This document shows positions 26,201-33,867 of a stretch of 44,008 bases of DNA, piece after piece. Each line of letters opens with the position of its first letter. The first letter of the stretch is position 1. A program made the position numbers and the translations under genes. Source of the stretch: JAAYLN01 sp964592855 (GTDB lineage Bacteria > Verrucomicrobiota > Kiritimatiellia > RFP12 > JAAYLN01). The stretch covers positions 1 to 44,008 of the forward strand of contig CAZQKI010000017.1 of the NCBI GenBank assembly GCA_964592855.1, read 5' to 3'. Under the pieces are notes generated by a model that saw only the letters and a list, made by a program, of their open reading frames with translations, made no database searches and was not told where the DNA came from.

Positions 26201-27839
26201 GAGCGTGTACGGTGCAATCACCGCATCGGCGGCGTCGGGCAGCGGACGCTATTCCGGACCCACCGGCGGCTCGATCCAATTGATCGCGGGCAGCCTGGCG
26301 GGGAACGGCTCGATTACGGCATCCGGGCGCGGCGGTACGGACAGCACGGATACCGCGGGCGGCGGCGGCGGCGGCCGGATTGCCGTGATACTCACGGCGG
26401 GAGACACGTTCGGAACAGTCGCCTGCTCGGCACCTGGCGGCAAGGATGCGACGAAATCCCCAGGAGCGGCCGGCACCGTCTACCTGCAGACCCAGTACCA
26501 GGACAAGGGAGAAGGCGTGCTGATCGTCGACAATGCCCCGCATGCGATCAGCCCGTATTTTCTGATCGGCACCTTGATGCCTGAGCCGTCCGACTACAAC
26601 GCGGCGCCCGATCTGTCGCAACTGGCCTCGATCATCATCACCAATCAGGGCCGGCTCATCCTGAACACCAACACAGTCTTCGACTTCGGCGTCGGCAATC
26701 TGGCCACTTCGGGGTTCACCAATTCCTCCGTGGTGGTGGCCGGCACCAACGGCATCCGTTTCCCGTCCGCGTTTACCGTGTCCGCCAACTATCAGTTGCT
26801 CTTCAACACAGCCGTTGCGGCGACGGGCAACTGGATCGTCCCGAATGGCGCCGTGCTTTCGCATTTTCTGAACTATGACAAGGAGCTCTATAAGTTCGGG
26901 TTGGTTCTGGACGGCAACCTGACCATCGCGGCCGGCGGCGCGATCAATGTGGATGGCTGCGGTTACAAATCCTTTTCAACCGTGTATTCCGGCCCCGCCG
27001 CCGGCGGCACCACCGGCGGCTACGGTTCCGGCTACGGCGGCATGGGTGGGGTGAGCTTTCTGAACGTTACCGCCAAACCAACCTACGGTTCCGTGACCGC
27101 GCCGTTCAACATCGGCAGCGGGGCCAGTTACCCCGGAAACGGCGCCATCTTCCTCGACATTCGCGGCACAACAACCCTCAACGGCTCCATCACCTCCCGC
27201 CTCACGAACAATGTCACCAAGACCGCTGGCAGCTCGGGCGGTTCTATCTGGCTGACCACCCGTCATCTGATCGGTAACGGCATGATCGATGCATCGGGAA
27301 AGCCATCCAGCTTCTCAGGCAGCGGCGGCACCAGCAGCGGCGGCGGCGGCGGCGGCGGACGGATCTCCGTGGTGGTGACCGAGGGCAACTCGCTGGACGG
27401 CGTGCAACTGAAGGCGCCTGGCGGACGGAACACCACGGTAGGATATCAACATCAGAGCGGTGCTGCCGGGACGATCTACACGCGGACCGCGAACCAGGAA
27501 GGACGCGGCTGCCTCCTGATCGCCAACGACAACTGGGACATGGGCCTAGGCGTGGCGACCAACACCCTGACCCTGTTACCGGCCCCGGCCGAGGCGCTGA
27601 ACAACGAGTTGAAACTGGCGACGCTGGTGATTTCCAACCTGTCGTATGCGGCGCTCACCAAAGACCTGACCGTCGGGGACCTGTATATCGCAACCAATTC
27701 CGCCAACCGGCTGTTCCTCAAAGGCCGCACGCTTAAGGTGAATTCCTACTTCCACAAGGACTGGGGCGGCGACGCCTGGGTCGTCTACGACAGCGGGCAG
27801 ATCATCTGGAAGAGCGGGACGCTTTTCCTGGTCCGCTAA
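23214..27839 (+). CDS. Giant exported repeat protein: autotransporter-type strand repeats plus glycine-rich modules
   Basis: 1541 aa from the ATG at 23214 (GGAGA 8 nt upstream), with a long signal peptide (LLTAAAIISALAATAPLRA). Residues about 50-670 are beta-helix-forming autotransporter-associated repeats; about four copies of an 80-95-residue unit share GTGSVLISG, NVTxLTQxSATSxL and ITNxG motifs, and the typical NNTYGGGTRVEAGTLQV follows. Two glycine-rich modules (about 800-1110 and 1190-1390) match those of the 1123-aa protein: ASHGGLGG, LGSGG, TGGSI and GGGRIAV. The C-terminus ends AWVVYDSGQIIWKSGTLFLVR. There is no C-terminal membrane barrel, so it is not a classical autotransporter. A surface-layer or adhesin-like role is inferred. 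Confidence 0.85.
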   Translation: MRVSRFGHDSVRYGRQIWTAEAGRLLTAAAIISALAATAPLRAGNGIWIGTANSTWSTPANWAGGNIAFGTGATAWFTNNIGANRVVTLDGAVASRTLGKLNIADSVATHYIFSFAGSGNGTLTFNNNAAGAEINHLAFGSGNNTIFGSTLPLVLADNLKIANATANRTLTISGGITGTGNLTLAAAGGGPITLDTTTNNPVGYIANTGAGSGLATISSVIGGNVTGIVQQSSTSTLLLSGNNAALSGGVSIRAGTLRGATSANCFGTGTITLGAAEGSADATLSLGHAGPFTRPLVVAAGNSGAATLITTVNSTYSGPVTLNQHHLMAASGSYYLTMNGSFTGEGSLTLASTGVRAITITTLPVDFIGTVTNAGSGSATTVISGGVGTNITGITQASATSPLTISTTALSVNADGTSLVNAGGSLLTLSAGTTGTGDLRLRNNSVLLNGITVSTLPLNHTGNLINEGTGTGSVLISGGATNVASLTQNSGTSALTVSGAVTAKAGGATLANGGGAPFSITGNVAGPGSLTLRNDSPLDSGITLSGTSINIAGAITNRGSGTGSVLVTSALGANVTRLIQDSATSRLVLTGNNTYGGGTRVEAGTLQVLNATGSGTGTGAVILNDGGTLLNEGTVAGTVVVNDGALLSGNGSAAGVVTNANGGTIAPSRGGGAAGAGMTMGSLSWNGGGVYHCRVTSIADSGAGPGVDYSRIVVSGSLNAVPGVSNLIIRLDSLEQTLPFATNHNYSLQILTYGTAPGLDLDDITLDTSDFLVDGIWALTNLNNAIYVVCMGETPTPTQNFWIGSGNWSTAGNWSLTHAPLAGEEVVFDFRSIADCTGDIVNDGLGSLTLAAGYSGTLTFRTKYPGQGAFTNVSITGDCTIDGGTVTHLANAGGGTATDRLMLTVQGDLLVGSNGRINVDGKGYAAGVGPGFAHGGTQNGIGASHGGLGGAGFKGYGYDVSLPRPTYGDYAEPATLGSGGSARGGGCALIRVGGLASVYGAITASAASGSGRYSGPTGGSIQLIAGSLAGNGSITASGRGGTDSTDTAGGGGGGRIAVILTAGDTFGTVACSAPGGKDATKSPGAAGTVYLQTQYQDKGEGVLIVDNAPHAISPYFLIGTLMPEPSDYNAAPDLSQLASIIITNQGRLILNTNTVFDFGVGNLATSGFTNSSVVVAGTNGIRFPSAFTVSANYQLLFNTAVAATGNWIVPNGAVLSHFLNYDKELYKFGLVLDGNLTIAAGGAINVDGCGYKSFSTVYSGPAAGGTTGGYGSGYGGMGGVSFLNVTAKPTYGSVTAPFNIGSGASYPGNGAIFLDIRGTTTLNGSITSRLTNNVTKTAGSSGGSIWLTTRHLIGNGMIDASGKPSSFSGSGGTSSGGGGGGGRISVVVTEGNSLDGVQLKAPGGRNTTVGYQHQSGAAGTIYTRTANQEGRGCLLIANDNWDMGLGVATNTLTLLPAPAEALNNELKLATLVISNLSYAALTKDLTVGDLYIATNSANRLFLKGRTLKVNSYFHKDWGGDAWVVYDSGQIIWKSGTLFLVR

Positions 27840-27840
27840 A

Positions 27841-27903
27841 CGCCTCACGTTTCACGCATCACGTTTCACGCATCACGCTTCACGTTTCACGCCTCACGTT
27901 TAC
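27841..27903. repeat. Heptanucleotide array, consensus CGYNTCA
   Basis: Nine in-phase 7-nt units (CGCCTCA, CGTTTCA, CGCATCA, CGCTTCA and so on). They fill the whole 60-nt space between the stop codons of two convergent genes; the last unit supplies the TAA stop of the minus-strand gene (27900-27902). It is the reverse orientation of the CGNGANN arrays. Confidence 0.85.
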
Positions 27904-29285
27904 GGCTGCGGCTGAGCCGCGGGCTGCGTCGCTGGCTTCACCGCAGTCGACTGCGTCCAGATCTCGGCGGTCAGCATCCACATCAGAAGTTCCGACATGA
28001 CCCCGCTGGGCGGGCAGATGTTGACATCGTAGCCTTCGATTTTCACGGCGGCATCGCCGTCGGGCCAGCACTGGTCGACGAGAATTTCATTGGCGCGCAG
28101 ATGCGCTGGCGTCGTCTTATGTCCGCTGATGATCCAGCACACGCCGCGACCGGCACGACGCAGCAGTTCGTCGCCACCGCTCCACCAGGGATCGCCCGGC
28201 GGGAGCGAGTAGGCCACCGCGATGCCGTAGTCCGCGGCTCCCGGGACCGGAAGATCCGAAGTCTTTCCGGCCCTGGGCAGCATCAGCCGCTGGAAGCCGG
28301 CGGGATCGGCGGCCAGTTGTCCCGCGTGGTGGCGTGGCGGATAGTGTCCGCGCGCAAACAGGAAGACCTTGCCGCCATCGCGGAGGGTCTGCGCCGCGCG
28401 GCGGGCCGCCTCGGACAACGCCTGCCAGCGGGAGGGTTCCCGAACGGCCGCGAAGTTCACGCGCAGGGCGTCGAGATAGGCAGCGCCGAGACGGCCGGCG
28501 TCGATCGGCGCGACCTTCAGGTCGTCGTGAAAACGCACCTTGAGATATTTGGCATAGCGGATCCGCTCGGGGTCGTTCACCACGCTCTGGTACATGGCCG
28601 GGGTCTGACCGGCGCGTGTGCACGCGGCGAAGAACTCCGCCATCCACGCCCAGGCGACGATTGCATTGGCGGTCGTGTAGGTCGGAATGGCGGACTTACC
28701 CGCGGCATCCGTGAAGAGCCCATCGCCGGGCGGCGAAAAGTTATCGAGGAGCACCTTGCAGACGGCGCGGGCGCGATCCAGCTGTCCCAGGGCGGCAAGC
28801 TGGTTGAACGAGGCGAGACCGATCACGGTCGAGCCCGCCGCTGCCAGCGCTTCGGCATCGGCCAGCTCTTTCTCGACCAGCTTGTCCGCCTGCGGCTCTT
28901 TCGCCGTCGCCACCCCGAAGGCATACAGCACCACGTCGCCCGGCTTGCCCGGCGTCGCCCGGTAGACGCAGAGTCCGCCGGCGCGGGCCCCCAGTTCCTC
29001 GTTCAAACCGGCACCGCCGCGGACGCCCAGGTCGCGGCCGGCGAGGAAGGGCTCCGCTGCCGCCTCCGCGGCCCGGATGATCGCCGGGAGATTGGTTTCG
29101 ACCCGGCCAAGGGTCGCCTGGGCCCATTGAAGATAGGCTGCGGCCGCAGGTGCATCGCCGCCACGGGAGCCCTCCGGCTCCGCAACAGCGGCGCATGCCG
29201 GCCCGGTAAACAGGGCCGTCAAAACCGCAAGACACGCTCCGCCACGCAAAATGCGAGCACCTCGATGCATCGGATGATTGATCAT
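27900..29285 (-). CDS. Exported protein of unknown function with a possible SIS-like fold
   Basis: 461 aa from MINHPMHRG (GGAGT 6-7 nt upstream), with a signal peptide (LAVLTALFTGPACAA). The middle and C-terminal regions show alternating strands and helices: GDVVLYAFGVATAKE, AAAGSTVIGLASFNQLAALG, GGKVFLFARGHYPP, RGVCWIISGHKTTP, then VKIEGYDVNICPPSGVMSELLMWML. The pattern of Gly/Ser-rich loops after strands resembles a sugar isomerase (SIS) or Rossmann-type fold, but I recognise no named family and the export signal would be unusual for SIS proteins. The C-terminus is an Ala/Pro/Gln tail. It is divergent from the first DUF4838 gene with 159 nt between, suggesting shared control. Confidence 0.65.
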   Translation of the reverse strand: MINHPMHRGARILRGGACLAVLTALFTGPACAAVAEPEGSRGGDAPAAAAYLQWAQATLGRVETNLPAIIRAAEAAAEPFLAGRDLGVRGGAGLNEELGARAGGLCVYRATPGKPGDVVLYAFGVATAKEPQADKLVEKELADAEALAAAGSTVIGLASFNQLAALGQLDRARAVCKVLLDNFSPPGDGLFTDAAGKSAIPTYTTANAIVAWAWMAEFFAACTRAGQTPAMYQSVVNDPERIRYAKYLKVRFHDDLKVAPIDAGRLGAAYLDALRVNFAAVREPSRWQALSEAARRAAQTLRDGGKVFLFARGHYPPRHHAGQLAADPAGFQRLMLPRAGKTSDLPVPGAADYGIAVAYSLPPGDPWWSGGDELLRRAGRGVCWIISGHKTTPAHLRANEILVDQCWPDGDAAVKIEGYDVNICPPSGVMSELLMWMLTAEIWTQSTAVKPATQPAAQPQP

Positions 29286-29322
29286 GTTTGACTCCAGAGA
29301 AATTCCTTCGTAGACAGGCTTG

Positions 29323-29328
29323 ATTGTA
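29323..29328 (-). promoter_or_regulatory. Candidate extended -10 element of the minus-strand exported-protein gene
   Basis: On the minus strand TGCTACAAT is present (TACAAT at 29323-29328), an extended -10 about 38 nt before the ATG at 29285. No good -35 is visible 16-17 nt further upstream. Confidence 0.35.
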
Positions 29329-29372
29329 GCACGACAAGCGCGACGCGGCACCCGATCATTTTGCTCCCACAC

Positions 29373-29401
29373 TTGCACGGCTCGCCACCGGTCTCTATAC
29401 T
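29373..29401 (+). promoter_or_regulatory. Candidate sigma-70-type promoter of the first DUF4838 gene
   Basis: TTGCAC (29373-29378), 17-nt spacer, TATACT (29396-29401), 43 nt before the ATG at 29445. Confidence 0.55.
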
Positions 29402-29444
29402 GCAACCACCTATGCAACGATTGCAGGGACGAGAGGAAAGTCGG

Positions 29445-31382
29445 ATGAAAGCCATTCCGATAGCGTTGGCCCTGGTTCTGTCGATCAGCCTGGCGCAAGG
29501 TGGCGAGGTCATGCTGACTGAAAAGGGCCTCCCCCGAATGCCAATTCTGATTGGTTCCGCCGATCATCCGGCGGCCGCCGAATTGAGGCGGACCCTTCGG
29601 AAGATCAGCGGCGCGGACCTTGAGATTTCGGCAGCCACACCCGGCGCCGTCGGCATTTATGTCGGCGTGGCCTCCAACTTTCCCTGGCTCGGACTGCAGG
29701 GCGAAGGTGCGGAGCTTGGCCCCGAGGGATGCCTGGTCCGGAGCGACGGCAAAAACCTCCTGCTCATCGGCGGCGGGGAACCGGGTGCCTCGCATGCCGT
29801 CAACACTTTTCTGCTCGAACTTGGCTGCCGCTGGTTCTTCCCTGGAGACGTCTGGGAAGTGCTGCCACAGACCCCCACGATCCGCGGCGACTGGAACCTG
29901 AAGCAGCGGCCGGATTTCCACATCCAGCGCCACCTCGGCTATGGCTTCGGCGCCTACCGGCAGAATGCCGACGATAAGGATGCCTGGGACCGACACAACC
30001 GCCTCGGCGGATCGGTGGCCGTCTCGATCAGCCATGCCGGACATGGGCTCTCCTCCAACGATTTCACCCGGGCGCCCGAACTGTTCGCCATGCGCGAGGG
30101 GAAGCGTGTCTACGGCAGCAAACCCTGCTACAGCCACCCGGAATTCATCCGTCGGACCTCGGAGCGAGTCCTCGCGGCAGCGGCCAAAGGCCGGGAGATG
30201 ATTTCCCTGACACCCGCCGACGGTCTCGGCTACTGCGAATGTCCCCTTTGCCAAAGCTGGGCGCAAGGGAACGAAGTCGTCTGGGACAAAGGTACGCAAT
30301 TCGCCAAGCGGCCCGACGGCCGACTGGTCTGCATCACCTCTGAATCGCTCTTCAACTGCATCAACGCCGCCGCGCGGGCGCTGCGCGAATCCCATTCCGG
30401 CGCCCTGATCGGCACCTATGCCTACAGCGCCTACTCCCATCCGCCCTCCTTTCCGATCGAACCGAACGTCTTCATCCAGACCACAACGGCCTACCGCCGC
30501 ACGCCGATGTCACTCAAGGAACAGCTCGAGAGCTTCCGCGCCATGGGCGTGCAATCGGGTATCCGGGCCTACTGGGCTGTCTATCAGTGGGATTGGGACG
30601 GACCAACCGTCACGGGTGAGCTGGCGCTGAACCGGCTGGTCGACGACCTGCGCTTCTACCACACGAACAACGTCCGTTCGCTGAACACGGAGATGAGTTG
30701 CAACTGGGGACCGAGGGGACTCGGCTACTATCTGGGGGCGCGGCTCCTTTGGAACGTAAACGAAAATCCCAAGGCACTGGTCGCCGATTTCTACCAGCGG
30801 GCGTTCGGACCGGCCGCCAAAGCCATGGAACGCTACTACGTCCGCTGGCTGGGATCGGGCGCGCAGACCAGCGCCCGATCCGACCCGCCCACGGAACGAC
30901 CCGCGACAGTTGAAATCGCGACGCCGACCGATGAACTGGGCGATGCAGCCGCGGCTCCCTTCAGCCGCGAAGCGCTCCAGGCGGCCTTTACGGATCTGGA
31001 CGAGGCGGCACGCCTCGTGAAGGATCTGCCCGGTCCCAAGGCTCGGGTGGATCATCTGCGCCTCTATGCGCTCTACCTGGCCCTGCGGTTCGACCTGGAA
31101 GACGCGGCGAAACGCCGGGACCGGGAGGCCATCGTGCACGCCGTGCGCGAGGAAACCGTCTTCGGCGCGCGGATCATGCGGACGAACATGATCCACACGC
31201 GCCCGCTGATCGGCAAGGCCTTCCACCGGCGTTTCAAGGCCTACCGACATTATCTGCAGGGTCTGCCCGAATGGCCCCAGGACCCGACGGACGGCTGGAG
31301 CGAGGGATTTCGCACGACGCGGCAGGATGTCCCCGATGCCGAGGAGATCGAACGACTCTGGACCGCGCGCATGGGGCACTAG
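29445..31382 (+). CDS. Exported DUF4838 family protein, glycosidase-like (copy 1)
   Basis: 645 aa starting MKAIPIALALVLSISLAQGG, a signal peptide; GAGGAAAG lies upstream of the ATG. Residues about 25-150 form a small alpha/beta N-terminal domain of the kind found in GH20/GH67-type enzymes, ending in the conserved LGCRWFFPGDVWEVLP. The DUF4838 barrel follows, with KPCYSHPEFI, DGLGYCECPLCQSW (C264, C266, C269), YSAYSHPPSF and NNVRSLNTEMSCNWGPRGLGYY. DUF4838 members include glycosidases (to my knowledge GH163 endo-beta-GlcNAc enzymes of N-glycan breakdown), so hydrolysis of a host or algal glycan outside the cytoplasm is likely. It is the most similar in this window to the third copy at 36638. 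Confidence 0.82.
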   Translation: MKAIPIALALVLSISLAQGGEVMLTEKGLPRMPILIGSADHPAAAELRRTLRKISGADLEISAATPGAVGIYVGVASNFPWLGLQGEGAELGPEGCLVRSDGKNLLLIGGGEPGASHAVNTFLLELGCRWFFPGDVWEVLPQTPTIRGDWNLKQRPDFHIQRHLGYGFGAYRQNADDKDAWDRHNRLGGSVAVSISHAGHGLSSNDFTRAPELFAMREGKRVYGSKPCYSHPEFIRRTSERVLAAAAKGREMISLTPADGLGYCECPLCQSWAQGNEVVWDKGTQFAKRPDGRLVCITSESLFNCINAAARALRESHSGALIGTYAYSAYSHPPSFPIEPNVFIQTTTAYRRTPMSLKEQLESFRAMGVQSGIRAYWAVYQWDWDGPTVTGELALNRLVDDLRFYHTNNVRSLNTEMSCNWGPRGLGYYLGARLLWNVNENPKALVADFYQRAFGPAAKAMERYYVRWLGSGAQTSARSDPPTERPATVEIATPTDELGDAAAAPFSREALQAAFTDLDEAARLVKDLPGPKARVDHLRLYALYLALRFDLEDAAKRRDREAIVHAVREETVFGARIMRTNMIHTRPLIGKAFHRRFKAYRHYLQGLPEWPQDPTDGWSEGFRTTRQDVPDAEEIERLWTARMGH

Positions 31383-31390
31383 TCGCAGCA

Positions 31391-31419
31391 TGGACACAGG
31401 CGCGCGCTTTTGGCATAAT
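31391..31419 (+). promoter_or_regulatory. Candidate sigma-70-type promoter of the second DUF4838 gene
   Basis: TGGACA (31391-31396), 17-nt spacer, CATAAT (31414-31419). This leaves a 5' untranslated leader of about 90 nt before the ATG at 31519, longer than those of neighbouring genes. Confidence 0.5.
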
Positions 31420-31518
31420 CGCAACGTTTTAGGTAATCTTGACCGCTGCCCAATCAGGAGGCGGAAGGTTCCGAAACAGTTCCGGGCGCTGTTGCGGCCC
31501 GTGCAAAAGGAACGGAAT

Positions 31519-33864
31519 ATGATAATCGGACGGACAGCATGGATCGGCGCGGCTGCCCTGGCGATGACGGCTGGGGCGTCATACGCTCTGGACCTCGTCA
31601 AGGATGGCAGGCCCCTGGCGGGCATCTGGTTCGAAGCCGCCCCGACCAATGCCACCGGACTGACCGATCAGATGGCCGCCGAGGAACTGGCCGGCGTCGT
31701 GCAGCGGATGTCTGGTGCGGCGTTGACGCTGCATGCCGTTCCGCCCGGAACCAAGCCCGCCATCCGTACGCCGGCGATCGTGCTGGGGCAGCTGGCGGCG
31801 CTTCAGGGACTGCCGGTGAAGCTCGCGTCGCGCGCGAAGGACGGATTCCGCATTGCCGAAAAGAACGGCATTTTGGCCATTGCCGGCGAATCATCGCAGG
31901 GCGTTTATCACGGCGTCTACGACCTGCTTGAAACGTGGGGTTGCGGCTGGTATGTCCCCGGCGAGGTCGGCGAGGTGATTCCCCGGCAGGCGACACTCGC
32001 CGTCGCCGGCGGGTACGACCATGCCGAGGTCAGTGACTCGATCAACCGCCGACTCTGGTATGGCGGTGCAGGCAACCGGGCGACTGGCGGCGAGCGCGCG
32101 CTGATTCCATGGCGTCATCGCAACAAGGGGTACATCGAGTGCGGAAGCTGGAATCATGCCTGGGGCGGACTGGTTCCGCAGGAGCTGTTTGAAACCCAGC
32201 CCGAGCTTTTCGGCATCAAGCGCGGCCAGCGCAACAAGGGTCAGCTCTGCACCTCGAACCAGGAAACCGTCCGCATCGCGGCCGAGACGTTGCAGAAGAA
32301 AATGGCCGCCAACCCCGAACAAACGGTCTTTGCGGCCGGCCCCAACGACGGCGGCGGGTTATGCGAGTGCGAAGCTTGCGCCAAGATGCACACGCCGGGG
32401 TATCAGGAGTACACCACCGGAAAACCCTGCTACTCCGATGCCATCTTCAAGTTCGCCTCGGACATCGCGGACATCACGGCGAAGCGCTTTCCCGACAAGG
32501 ATCTGGGCATTCTGGTCTACAGCGAGTATTCGCGCCCGCTGAAGCAGATCGCCAGGCTCAACCCCCGCGTCTTTCCGATGATGGCGCCGATCCGCCGCTG
32601 CCGCATCCACGGTCCGGGCAATCCAGTCTGTCCCTCGTCACAAATCTTCAAGGACGAAATCTTCGCGTGGGCCCAGGTATCGGGCGGCAAGCTCGGATTC
32701 TATCCCTACAACTACAACCTCGCCGATTCGCTCCTCCCCTTCACCAAGTTCAACTACTACAAGCGGCTGATCGCAACCGTCAAGGAGGCGCAGATCAAGG
32801 AGCTCGCCTGGATCCCCGAGTCCATGGACAGCTGGACCACGCACGCCCCGCACCTCTATCTCTGCATCCGGATGCTGTGGAACACGGACATCGACGTCGA
32901 CGCCGAACTGGACCGCTTCTTCAAGGGCTTCTACGGACGCGCGGCGGAGCCCATGCGCGACTACTGGCGCCGCATCGACGCCGCCTATGCCGAAACGCCG
33001 GCCCATGCCGGATCCTCCTACGGACAGCATCGCATCTGGACTCCCGAGCTTCTCAAGGCCTGCCGGGCCGACATCGAACAGGGACTGCAACTGGCTGGCG
33101 ACGCGCGCGAAACACTTGCCGTCGAAATGGCGGACGCCGGGCTGCGCTGTGCCGAGGGCTTCATGGATATCTGGAACCATCTGGGCGCATGCGAGTTCCA
33201 GCAGGCCGCCGAGGTGCAGGCCTGCCTCAAGGCCTTCATCGCCGAGAAGGCCGCAATCACCAATCCCCCATCCTGGTTCCATGAACGCTACGCCTACGGC
33301 TACTTCGAGACCTTCGTCGGCCGTCCGATCAGCGGCGGCGCCCAGATTCTGGCCAACGGCGGCAAGATTCTCGTCAAGCTCCCCGACGTCTGGAAGTTCA
33401 GCAAGGATGAGACGAGCGCTGGCGTCGCGGAGGGGTGGTTCAAGCCCGACTTCAACGACAGCACATGGACAAATCTGGCCACCTTCTCCAGAAGCTGGTG
33501 CGATCAGGGGCTGGACAACTACCTTGGCGACGCCTGGTACCGGACGGCTTTCAGCGCGCCGCAGGATTGCTCGGGCGATCTCCGCCTCTGGTTCGGCGGC
33601 TTCGACGAGAATATCGACGTCTACCTGAATGGCGCCTCCCTCGGCGAAAAGAAGGGGTTTGTCCGGCCGGCCGAATACGCGGGCATCGCAACCCAGCTCA
33701 AGCCGGGGTTGAACGTTCTGGCGGTGCGGGTTTCGGCCGGCGGACTGGCCGAGCTCGGAACCGGCGGACTCATGATGCCCGCGATGATCTACCGAGCGGA
33801 CGACACACCGGCCGACGCGGCGCCCAAGGCAAAAGACGATGGCAAACCGGCCTACGAAATGTAA
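31519..33864 (+). CDS. Exported DUF4838 family protein with C-terminal sugar-binding domain (copy 2)
   Basis: 781 aa with a signal peptide (WIGAAALAMTAGASYA) and AAGGAA upstream. The N-terminal alpha/beta domain ends at WGCGWYVPGEVGEVIP. The barrel carries PNDGGGLCECEACAKM (C282, C284, C287), KPCYSDAIFKFA, YSEYSRPL and ESMDSWTTHAPHLYL. It is more diverged than the other two copies. Residues about 630-775 form a galactose-binding-like jelly roll (DFNDSTWTNLA, GDAWYRTAF, ENIDVYLNGASLG, GLNVLAVRV), as in GH2-type sugar-binding domains. The C-terminal tail is Ala/Lys/Asp-rich. The next gene starts 3 nt after the stop, so the two are co-transcribed. Confidence 0.82.
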   Translation: MIIGRTAWIGAAALAMTAGASYALDLVKDGRPLAGIWFEAAPTNATGLTDQMAAEELAGVVQRMSGAALTLHAVPPGTKPAIRTPAIVLGQLAALQGLPVKLASRAKDGFRIAEKNGILAIAGESSQGVYHGVYDLLETWGCGWYVPGEVGEVIPRQATLAVAGGYDHAEVSDSINRRLWYGGAGNRATGGERALIPWRHRNKGYIECGSWNHAWGGLVPQELFETQPELFGIKRGQRNKGQLCTSNQETVRIAAETLQKKMAANPEQTVFAAGPNDGGGLCECEACAKMHTPGYQEYTTGKPCYSDAIFKFASDIADITAKRFPDKDLGILVYSEYSRPLKQIARLNPRVFPMMAPIRRCRIHGPGNPVCPSSQIFKDEIFAWAQVSGGKLGFYPYNYNLADSLLPFTKFNYYKRLIATVKEAQIKELAWIPESMDSWTTHAPHLYLCIRMLWNTDIDVDAELDRFFKGFYGRAAEPMRDYWRRIDAAYAETPAHAGSSYGQHRIWTPELLKACRADIEQGLQLAGDARETLAVEMADAGLRCAEGFMDIWNHLGACEFQQAAEVQACLKAFIAEKAAITNPPSWFHERYAYGYFETFVGRPISGGAQILANGGKILVKLPDVWKFSKDETSAGVAEGWFKPDFNDSTWTNLATFSRSWCDQGLDNYLGDAWYRTAFSAPQDCSGDLRLWFGGFDENIDVYLNGASLGEKKGFVRPAEYAGIATQLKPGLNVLAVRVSAGGLAELGTGGLMMPAMIYRADDTPADAAPKAKDDGKPAYEM

Positions 33865-33867
33865 AAG

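Noticed and set aside
23214..27839. Classical type V autotransporter
   Set aside because: The passenger-type repeats are present, but the C-terminus is a short glycine-rich module ending in Arg, not a 12-stranded barrel ending in Phe or Trp.
27841..27903. CRISPR-like periodic repeats
   Set aside because: The period is 7 nt with no spacers, no 23-40-nt repeat unit and no cas genes in the window.
28101..29291. Plus-strand frame of 396 codons opposite the minus-strand exported protein
   Set aside because: The minus strand has a ribosome-binding site, a signal peptide and a sensible composition; the plus-strand frame has none of these.
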